Below, piece after piece: positions 51,736 through 61,202 of a DNA stretch of 64,000 nucleotides (position 1 is the stretch's first letter; each line of letters begins with the position of its first letter). Source of the stretch: Pseudeuparius sepicola (taxonomy: Eukaryota; Arthropoda; Insecta; Coleoptera; Anthribidae); assembly GCA_963920635.1 (NCBI GenBank), contig OY987305.1, forward strand, positions 26,932,876 to 26,996,875, read 5' to 3'. A program made the translations under genes and the position numbers. The notes beneath the pieces are model-generated. The model searched no databases and was not told the origin of the DNA. It saw nothing but the letters and a program-made list of their open reading frames with translations.

Positions 51736-54700
51736 TATGACATTGCGCTTGTTCAAGTCTCCTATTGTTTCTCCTGGCAACTCTGCGTCGGCCGCGGGCG
51801 AGCAAACGTTATTTTTATATTTGCCCATATAATAAATTATACAAATAGTGCAGTCGAAATTTGGAAACATGGTGGATGCAGAAAACGGCTGCCGGTATAA
51901 ATAATATACATAGAGGGACGCAGAAATACCTGCATATAGAGATGGACGCACAATTATTGATTATCGATCATATAGCGGATGCAAAATTGTCGATCAAATA
52001 ATGTGCGGGAAAAAAAAGTTTAATTTTTAAGAAATGTTAGAATCTGTTGCAGATGTTCATGGACCCAATCAATTCCAGAAAATAAAATCAGAAATGGATA
52101 CACTCTACTCTTTCTGGTAGACGCAAAAATGATGGTGTGATAAAATGATGCAGAAATGACGATGAAACGTATATAGTTTATCCAACAATTGCTCCAATCT
52201 TAACTGCGATTCAGTGGTAGTATAATTCTCTATATAATTTTTTGTGGTTATTTGTATTCGTTATTATTTTAGAATTCCTGATCTTTCACGTTATAGCACT
52301 TCTTTCCAACCAAGAGTCGGTTCCCTCTTATCTAGCATTTTCTGCACTCTGTCTTGCCTTAGATTATTTATCGAAATTGTTCCTTCTGACTGTTGTTCTA
52401 TAGCCAGATTATGGGCAATCAATCCTTCTTATTTTAGTTTTCTGTAGTTTTGCGGTATTAGTTTTTTTCGTTGGAACTAATGAAGTTCCAGTTTTATTGA
52501 CTTCTTCAAAGAGGCTCCCAAGAGTTTCTTATTTAATCCTATATCCAACATTTCAGAGATTGCAGACTTATATTGAAACATCCGCAATGTTTCATAGTCG
52601 AAATATATCTATTGTCACATTGTTTGTTATATTCCGTCTGTCCAATTCCTCAAGTTTGTGTTTTAATTGCATATTTTCTGATTCCAGCTTCCTGATTCTT
52701 GCATAAACTCCCAGGATAACTCGTGCTTCGCTCGCTTCAAGCCAATTAATAATTTCGGTTTTAAAATTAAACTCCACTATATTTTTGTTGATCTGTTGGC
52801 ATTCCGCTTCATTTCATATCGGTTTTCAGATTCCAAGTCGATGGTTAATTATGTGATGGTTAGTGTTTTAGCTATAGTTTGAAGTTTTCATGGGAAATAA
52901 TTTACAATTTTCATGATTTTTTTTAATGTAGTAGTTAATTAACCCCCAAAAGCAATTTCGATTTTGATCGCGGTTTAACCGAAAATGGTTCGGACAAGCA
53001 GTATAAACTAATAGATACTATAAAACGGACCACACACAACATGTTGTGGAAATAGCTGTTCCATTGGCAGAAGTGACAGCGGTTTTATATTTGTAATTTG
53101 CAACAAATCTAAATAAAATATCAAAAGAAAAAAGGTTTTCTTTGTATTGTTTGAGAGACTTTGAACGATGTATAACAAATGGGGGTTGTCGTTTAAGATT
53201 TTGGTGGGTTGGCGTGTTTTGTCAAAATAAGTAGCAAAAATATACAAAAAAATAATAGTTGTAAGAAAAACTATTGTTTTATAAACTGAAGCCCATAAAA
53301 AAATTTACTATCGATGACACTCTCTATAAAGCTATACCTACATTACGACAAAGTGGTAACCATAGAAAATCCTGATCTCCAATCTTATTGAAGCTGCTTT
53401 TATTTAGACCCACGTAGTGATGTGGAAAACCCAAACTTGAGTAGGTTTTTAGTTTTCAGTTTTTTTATACTACTATATGCAAAGTGTATAAGTAGCGCAA
53501 ATGCAATTTCGGCATTCCCTTGATAACATTCTTTTTCCTTTGAAAGAGCGATAAAAGCAAAAGCGGTCATGCGGCGGCGTTGGGCACAGAGTCGGGGAAT
53601 AATATTTAATTAATCGCGGCCAGGTTTCTTGTTCCTCTTTGTCGGCGCAACGCTACCGGCTTGCAAATTAAACTATGCCACCAAAGTATGCAACGCTTCT
53701 GCTCTTCGAGTTATATCGTAATACGTCAGTGACATTTCTGGGGAATAACTCACGGCGAAATATGCTCGTCCTCTCGCTCCCACTAAAAATTGTCAGGATG
53801 TTCAGAGTTTATCTCGGCATTTGAACACGGAATGTGGACAAATGTTTTTTAGCATGTCGCCTTTATCACTTTCTAAATGTATGTACCGAGAAAACTCATT
53901 ATGAAAAATGCCTTTCGGTGTTCATCGGACATTTCGCCGTTAAATTGGCTTTATGACAAACGGGTTCGATTTCAACGCCATAGGGAATGTTTGTCCAACA
54001 CTTTACGATAAAGAGCCATAATTTATTTGCTCTTAGCTCCTATGTCCTTATTTTCAAGTCTGGGATATTTTAATTTTGAGACACGACAAAGTGATAATAG
54101 TGATAACTTATTTAAAAAAATCTACTAAAAGTATAATGTTCTAAACCGAAAACATCCTCAGAGCAAGGTATTTTCTTGTTAGGTTATGGAGGATCTGGGA
54201 AAGCTATTTTTCATAAGATCATTCATGTACAGGGTGTTTTAGAACAACATAGCAATAATTTTACGGCAGGCAGAACGTCAAAAAATAGCTCTTTTTTTAT
54301 AGACCATAAGCATATCGACTCTGGTTTCCGAGGTACAAGGTGTTAAAATCAACAATTTACTTAAAACTATAATTAATTTATGCATTTGAGATAATGCTGG
54401 CTACTTTGAATATTTGAAATATTTTGTTTGTTGCTTTGCAATTGTTAGTTTTTGCGTACTTTCTATATATTTGACGTTAAAGTTTATGTGTAGGTTACTG
54501 ATAAAATTTTAGTTAAACAGCTATATACAATGATGCGGGGGATACCTCATAACTAAATGCCAGACCAATAGTACATAGGTATAATCGTCAACATCAAAAC
54601 AGAAAGAATAATTTTCTTATTTTAAGGAGTAGTCTACTTATCCTGTATAATATTATGTTGTTTTTAAATGTTTATAGAGCACATAGTAATCCTTCGTTTT

Positions 54701-56596
54701 CATTATTATGTGGATGCAAAATGACTGACGAGCAGTTTATATGGGTGATCCAACTTTTGTCAGTAAAACTTCTAGAATCGATAGAAAGTAATACCTATCG
54801 AAAACTTAGTGGTTGTCGTTGTACAGGGTTTTGAATTTTCGATTTATATTCTTAAAATAAAAACGATATTAACTACATATTTATGGTGTCCCAAAGTCGT
54901 TAATCAATTGCGAAGCAACCAAGGTTACGTGACATATTGTTATCAATTAGTTCTCGTGTACCTTCCTTATTGAACACAACCTTGCGCGTCGTCCACTAAA
55001 CTCACTAAAGCAATAATAATTATCGCTGAAAGGCAGTGTGCTACGGTATGCAACATATATATACGTATATACGAGTACCTTGCCGGTTCGAATATGTCTA
55101 AACAGTTATGGTCATATAAAGGTCAAACAGTGAAACATAATGCGTTCTCTGTATGTGTATTGAGACGATTATCGGTGGTCATAATCTCTCAGGGAAAGGA
55201 GGGACACGAGAAGCATTTGCCGCGATTTTTGACGGCCCATGTGCATGAGTGATGGTGTTGCCGCGAGGTGATCAGTGATCGTGATCGGGCGCTCGAATAA
55301 TACGCGCTTGCTCTCGCTGCCCGTGCCTCCTCATTCTCAGTCACTATGAGCACGATGTGACGTCACAATTACAATTTTCGCACAGACAATACTTTACAAT
55401 AAGGATTCAAAATCTAGCGGTTTTGAATGATATATCTCAACTCTCAACCACAATGCAAAGGGCTGGTTTGAGTTCTTAAGCACAACAAGACCGTATGCTT
55501 CTCTTAAGTAAGCCGGAAGCTGATCTTTAATTGGATATCAATCGATTCATTAGAATAATTGTGTTTACGTTTAGATATATCTTTGGGTTCAGCAAGCTTT
55601 TAAAACCATAACGATACGAAAATAACTTTTATATGTTTAGACTAGCGAAAGGAGATTCATAGGACATCACTTCTGCTGTATTACTAACGATGACAAATGC
55701 ATAGTAAAAAAATTAGCAGAATACAAGTGTATCAATGCCTCTTTTTATAAGTATTTTTGTAATATGGAGCATATTAATGTTTCAGCCTCGGTTTGAGCTT
55801 CAGTATGTACAGGAAATTACTTCAAGACATATTAAATTCTAAATTCCGTAGTCTAAGAACCACAGCAAACCAATGTTTTGCCAAGCGCTCATTCTTTGTA
55901 AGATAAAATACCAAACCTCACAAACCTAGAAAAATATATGCCGCACAATATTTAACTTACACCGCGCTGCAGTTTGCACGCCACCATAAGAAATAATTGA
56001 TATTGCTTATTCTCTGTTCAGAAAAAATTAACAAAAACGAATAAACTTGATAAATGCGCAAGAATTCCGTCTCCTTCCTGGTACTTCATTTCGCATAAAA
56101 GCAGTCTAAACCTTGCTCTTAATAGACTAACAGGTTACCTGTACCTACCAAATTTTAAAAATAAATTGAGATCCTGGCCACCGTACCGACATTTTTTAAC
56201 AAGTCACTTTGTAAACATGTAACGTCCTCACAAAATTATAACAAATATAGTTCTTTAGTGGTTTATGGGACAAAACTATTCTATCTGACAGGTAAAACTA
56301 ATAATAATATATCCAAGTTAATCTTAACGCTACAATAATTGGTAAGAATAACGCCTTTATTGTCGCATCAACACATAACAGTGTCTCAACAAAGAGTGTC
56401 AGATCACTATCGAACTATTATAAGAAGTAACCAAATTCCAGAAACGCCTTTTAACACTATCAAACATGAAGTTGGGCTAGAGATCCACAGAGAACTCATA
56501 TATAGAGATAACAACTCGTATATAGGGAAAACTTATATACAGATAACAACTCATATATAGAGATAACAACATCGGAGGTATTCAGGAGCCTGGACC
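51736..56596. other. Largely featureless DNA, possibly unique host sequence
   Basis: No coding frame with motifs. Patches of more balanced composition at 53530-53800 and 55060-55370 (the latter with TGACGTCA) look unlike the transposons and may be host noncoding DNA. TACAGGGTGTTTTAGAACA at 54231 resembles a Tc1/mariner-like terminus without a visible partner. TATA-containing short tandem pieces (ATATAGAGATAACAACTC) occur near 56500-56570. Confidence 0.35.
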
Positions 56597-57113
56597 ACAA
56601 CTGGAAGTCCAAACGGCAGAAAGCCCAATTGAGTATCGGGAATCGGATAACGAAGAGCATTTTGAAAGACTACACGCAGATATGAGAAAGGCAGTATTAG
56701 GATACAAAAACACAGACCCACTGAGCAGACCACCGCTATCAGGATTAAACTTTTCCAAGGAACTTGCCATGTTGCTCGATGGAAAAACAGAAATTTACCT
56801 AATTATCTTTACTTTTAGGCACCAACATTTGAACATCTGCACAAATGTTAACCTATTGTACCGCAATCGTCACCCTAATGGGAGCCACGATCCAGACGAC
56901 CGGACCCAAGAAACAAATCGTACAGGACCAAAACCACGAGTGGCTCACTGGGAGAAAAGATTACATCGGAAGATCGAGAGTCTCCGAAAAGACATAGGAC
57001 CACTAACAGAATATAGAGGAGTTAGAACCAGGAAGATCCAGAAATGCATTCTCAGCGTGACCTGGCGAACATCACTGCTCAACAAAGTAACAGCTACCCT
57101 GACGCTTTCTTGA
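56597..57113 (+). pseudogene. R4-like LINE fragment, region before the reverse transcriptase
   Basis: The frame from 56682 reads VLGYKNTDPLSRPPLSGLNF, then a divergent stretch, then HWEKRLHRKIESLRKDIGPL followed by TEYRGVRTRKIQK. The WEKRL..KI..LRKDIG.LTEY block is what I know from the N-terminal side of R4/Dong-type LINE proteins. The frame ends in a stop at 57113 before any reverse-transcriptase motif. It may be the other end of the same family as 38667-40605. Confidence 0.55.
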
Positions 57114-57662
57114 CAAATCAGCTAACCACACTAGCCCCATGCAATTAAAATGCCAGCTGGATAAGGGAAGAGCGTGAGATAGGCCCGAACTGAAGCAGAT
57201 GCGCCGGGTTCAGATTATGTCCACAATTACTGGATTACGAAATTATGGTGCACGCATGGACTATTAACCTCTACAGGGTGTCCCAAAATTAGCCTGAGTA
57301 GATAAACTATGCTGATAAGAGCACACTTTTCCCATGTTAATACTTATGGGTCTATAAATGGGTAAAAACGTGACCAAAAATTTAGACGACGTTTTTTCTA
57401 GAGGTCATTTTACAGGACAGGAATACTGAGCGCCCCAGCAAGTACTAAGAATTTTCCCAAGCTTGAGAAGTAGTGAGGCTAAGCGGTCGCTCCATCTTCT
57501 GTCTCACTCGCACTCATGTATTTTCCCATATATGATAACGACTGCCGCTCGACACTAATCAGCATGTTATCTCTGTCTCTTCTGTCGCGGCGTTGCCGGA
57601 TCCTCGATTCTTTCCTGGTGATGCGACGTTGCCTTTTCCTAGAATTCGAAAATAAAAAACCT
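57114..57662. other. Spacer with a Tc1/mariner-like terminus
   Basis: CTACAGGGTGTCCCAAAATT at 57273 looks like an end of a Tc1/mariner-like element. No inverted partner was found within 1.5 kb. No gene. Confidence 0.35.
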
Positions 57663-57735
57663 CGTCTCGCGAATCGAACCGGGGCCGTTCGTCTTCCGAT
57701 CCCGATGCCCTATCCACTCGTTCAGCCCGACATTT
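57663..57735 (-). repeat. tRNA-like sequence, probable SINE head
   Basis: On the minus strand there is an A-box-like CTGAACGAGTGG (57713-57724) and 33 bp further on a perfect B box GGTTCGATTC (57671-57680), giving an internal RNA polymerase III promoter with tRNA-like spacing. A 7-bp acceptor stem does not form, so it is not called a functional tRNA gene. It fits a tRNA-derived SINE or a decayed tRNA. Confidence 0.5.
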
Positions 57736-58232
57736 TCTAATCTCACCCGAGAAATAGCAAGGTTCCATTTCGCCGACGTCATGCTTCGGAGCGCGCGTTC
57801 TTGGACCTCGAGGGGCACCTGTCAGGTGGCGTTGAAAGCAAAGTTTAGAGCAAATTCAACTAAATCATACTAGACCTCCAATCTTATTTAATTTAACGTT
57901 TTCTATGAATCAACAATCGTCAGGTTGTTGAAGAATCCAAGACATACTATTAAAAAAAAATTGGATATCATTTAGGGTGATGTAAAGCAGATTGCGAAAA
58001 AATGTATGCAAACTCTATTTTGTATTATGTATTGACAATAAACTATTAGTAATATTGTTGCACCACCTATACTTAACCATCCTTCGTCTAATGTATTTCA
58101 AAATCTTTTATTAGGTTCCTATTTACTACATGACTAGTACTTAGTCACCTTTTACCAGTACTTTAATAATCTTATTCTGCTGCCCGCAAAATCTGTTTAA
58201 ATACCATGAAAAGTTTTAAAAAGAACTTACCT
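57736..58232. other. Unassigned spacer
   Basis: AT-rich DNA, no supportable gene or repeat beyond the tRNA-like unit to its left. Confidence 0.25.
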
Positions 58233-58505
58233 GAAGTTCGATCGTAATTATATGAGGCGTGCAGTCCGAAGATATAATTTTGAACAATAGGTAGTTGGTA
58301 CGTACTGTTTCCTGCCACTGCGCACAGTCTTTAAAGATATAAAACGTTTTTTCCTTCACCAGCCGTTGGTCATTAAACCCCTTTGTTGGGCTCTTCCATT
58401 TCATTGATTTAAAAGAAGATATAGTTTTTGCGGCAACCAGAATTGGACCAACGGGCGGGAGGGAAATGATATCTTCGGATTGCACGCCTCATATAATTAC
58501 AATGA
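58233..58505. mobile_element. Short foldback element, about 270 bp
   Basis: CGTAATTATATGAGGCGTGC (left) and its complement (right, ending near 58503) form arms of about 38 bp, continuing with AGTCCGAAGATAT. A partial third copy (TTATATTTCGGCGTGCAGTC) at 58538 suggests a second insertion or a terminus repeated in tandem. Confidence 0.7.
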
Positions 58506-59531
58506 AACTACAGGTAAGTTATTTTAATCGTCCAATTATATTTCGGCGTGCAGTCCTCGATATCATTTTGAACACCAGGTAGTCGTTGAAAGAAAGGGTT
58601 GTCGTAGAACGCATTAAATGATGGCATAATATATACCTATCTTGCAAATGAGGATTTCAATTAGAGGATAACATCTTTCATATATTATATTTTAAGTGTA
58701 TGTTTTGCAACATTTTTCACTGGGGAACGATCAGGGATTTAACTGATCGAAGCGTCAAGTTAAATTTAATTTGAGATGACTTAAGTCTGAAAACAAAGTT
58801 TTTGTGTCCAACCAAAAGTTAAAACATTCTTATAGTTTAATATTATAAGGGACGATGTTCGATTCACACCTAAAGTAATAACTTGGCCTGGGAATCACTA
58901 TAATTTGTTTATAAATTACCACCGAATAATCGTGTGGAATAAAATAGATAAATAATGCCTGCTGATTGTTGGATGCCATCTAATTAAATTATGTGCATAG
59001 ATACCAATACTTGGTATTGGTAAGCTATCTTTCACCTGACTGAACCAAATGATTGAAGGTTCTTGCTCGGAGCTTTAGTTTCGACATTTGAAGAGAAAAA
59101 AAATTAGTGGGTTTCTAGAGACCTTATATTATTTAGTTTTGTTAGCAAAACGCAGACTGCATTCTCTGGCCCAATATTCGGGCAAGAACCGTTACCAGTT
59201 TTAATGACCTGTGTTGAGTCTTCCCGATGTTTCCAGCAAACCAAGCATTCGCGACCTTAGGGTAGGTACCTACAACGTAGGTCCTCTCCTATATGGGGGA
59301 CGTATCGTCCCAAACACTTGTGACTCAAACTTTTTTTTTAAACTCCCATCGAATTATGGTTTATGCACGTTTGTCTATTATACCACTTGATACTGGGGTG
59401 AGCCATACTGATGAGGGATCACCGTCCCGAAACAGTACTGTATATGGTCGACTATCGCCCTTTTTCTTCTATCAATGTTTTCGGTTGGTTAACCGACGCC
59501 GTGGAGACGGTAGATGGCGAGTCTCGGTAGT
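58506..59531. other. Unassigned DNA before the right-hand LTR
   Basis: No gene seen. The left border of the LTR that follows is not defined, so the last 100-200 bp may belong to it. Confidence 0.25.
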
Positions 59532-59769
59532 TGTGGCGTGAGCCTTTGCCGATCAAGACCAGTGGCTTTGTCCCGCTAGTTATGTTCATCGACCCCACAG
59601 CACACCGACCTGGACGAAAACCCCGAATCAGCGGAATCAGCTTTTTATTTTTCGTACACCGCATTTCCAATTTATATAAATATCGCGACCGCAATTAATC
59701 GATCAGTAATAGTTTATACCCTACGTTCAATAAACCTTTTTAAAAACGAAGATTTTCGACCCCGGAACA
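59532..59769 (+). repeat. 5' LTR of the right-hand Ty3/gypsy element
   Basis: It has TATATAAATA at 59673-59682, AATAAA at 59729-59734 and an ACA end at 59767-59769, all matching the LTR at 1378-1600. The start at TGTGGCG (59532) is a guess from the expected TG, since the 3' LTR lies outside the window. Confidence 0.7.
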
Positions 59770-59773
59770 TAAC

Positions 59774-59790
59774 TGGCGCTGCGAACAGGA
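59774..59790 (+). other. Primer-binding site of the right-hand Ty3/gypsy element
   Basis: TGGCGCTGCGAACAGGA begins 4 bp after the LTR end. The first 15 bases are identical to the site at 1361-1375. Confidence 0.75.
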
Positions 59791-59948
59791 TAGCTGCACG
59801 GAATCCAAAGGAGGATCATCGGTTCGTCTCAACGATTTGGCAGTTATCAACGACCTGGGAGAAGAAACCTGTGCAGAGATTGGAGAACCATACGGCAGGG
59901 ATGTCCCGAGCGATTCTTCTTGTCCTGTAAGTTCACTTCCTTTTTCTC

Positions 59949-61202
59949 ATGAGTTCTGATTACCCTGAAGGTTCATTATTAGAAGATTTAGCTCATTTTT
60001 CTATTACTCCAAAAGCTCCTAAACAAAAACCTCGTTTTAAACCATATTCTAAAAATTTATCTGAAGATTTAAAAAACCCTCAAATTTTAATTTCTCAGCC
60101 CTCAACTTCAAAAACTCAAGAAATGGCTTTAACAAATACCGACATTAATAATTTGTGCAACACTCTTCCAGAATATAAACCGGGAGATAACCTCTCCACA
60201 TTTATAAATTCAGTTGATAATTTAATTGCTTTTTTCACTCAACAAGGTGCTAATGCCACTCAACTATATATAATTAACACTCATATCGTTTCCAAAATTA
60301 AAAATGAGGCTCGTGATTTCTTAAATTTACACAATAAAACTTCTTGGGCAGAAATAAAGCCCCTTTTACTCCAAAAATATGGCGACCGTCGCACAGAAGA
60401 AATTTTATTAACACAATTAACCACCACAGTTCAAAAGCGTTCTGAATCTTATGATGACTATTACAACCGAATAACTTTAGCACTTAATGATCTTTTACAG
60501 CATGTTTCTTTACATGAAAATAACGCTCAGGCAATCGAGTTTAAAGCTTCGTTTTTCAGAAAACAAGCCCTTAGAACATTTTGTACTGGCATAAACAATC
60601 CCTATTGCGATCATTTATCTCATTTTGAATTAAACTCTCTCGACGAAGCACTTCAAAAATGCATAGCTTTAGATAACCACAAACAGCAACAGCAATATAT
60701 GTCTTATCTTAAATCTACCACCTATCCCCGCGATTATCAAAGAAACAGTCAACCTACCACTACCAATCGCCCTACTAATCAAAATCCTCAACCACCTCGC
60801 AACCCACAACCTAATCATAATACGAATATGAACCCAAATTTTAATCAACAATTCCCTCAAAACTTTAATCAAGGTCCTTCAAACTCACCTAGAAATTTTG
60901 GCAACACAAATAGGCCCATTCCTCAAAGACAAAACCCTCCACCTAATAGACAAGTATTCAGCCCACCATCTAATAGACCCAACAATAATTACTTCCAAAA
61001 TCAATATCGTCCAACTCCAACTCCTATGTCCATAACTTCAAAATTGCCGTCACAGCAAACTTACAAACCAACCCCAATGTCCACACGTACTTTCCATAAT
61101 AATATAGAATGCGATTCCAATTTAGAAACCGAAGAATACTTTTCCGAAAATTTTCGAGAACAAGCCTCGGAATCTCCTCCCAATCCCGAATTATCGAATT
61201 AA
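59949..61202 (+). CDS. gag of the right-hand Ty3/gypsy element (intact)
   Basis: 417 uninterrupted codons starting MSSDYPEGSLLEDLAHFSIT after a leader of about 160 bp. The first 260 residues are a helical capsid-like core (NTLPEYKPGDNLSTFINSVD, LLLQKYGDRRTEEILLTQL, KQALRTFCTGINNPYCDHL). The rest is Asn/Pro/Gln-rich low complexity without a zinc knuckle, as in errantivirus-type Gag. It would form the cytoplasmic particle and hold the RNA. The pol frame overlaps its end in the -1 frame. Its intact state contrasts with the broken copy at 323-1199. Confidence 0.9.
   Translation: MSSDYPEGSLLEDLAHFSITPKAPKQKPRFKPYSKNLSEDLKNPQILISQPSTSKTQEMALTNTDINNLCNTLPEYKPGDNLSTFINSVDNLIAFFTQQGANATQLYIINTHIVSKIKNEARDFLNLHNKTSWAEIKPLLLQKYGDRRTEEILLTQLTTTVQKRSESYDDYYNRITLALNDLLQHVSLHENNAQAIEFKASFFRKQALRTFCTGINNPYCDHLSHFELNSLDEALQKCIALDNHKQQQQYMSYLKSTTYPRDYQRNSQPTTTNRPTNQNPQPPRNPQPNHNTNMNPNFNQQFPQNFNQGPSNSPRNFGNTNRPIPQRQNPPPNRQVFSPPSNRPNNNYFQNQYRPTPTPMSITSKLPSQQTYKPTPMSTRTFHNNIECDSNLETEEYFSENFREQASESPPNPELSN
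61148..61154 (+). promoter_or_regulatory. Candidate -1 ribosomal frameshift site AAATTTT
   Basis: In the gag frame this heptamer is read A-AAT-TTT, the X-XXY-YYZ arrangement, 46 nt before the gag stop. The -1 frame downstream is open into pol. AAATTTT is a slippery sequence known from insect gypsy-like elements (recalled). Confidence 0.5.

Noticed and set aside
57663..57735. Functional tRNA gene
   Set aside because: The promoter boxes are good but no complementary acceptor stem could be drawn.
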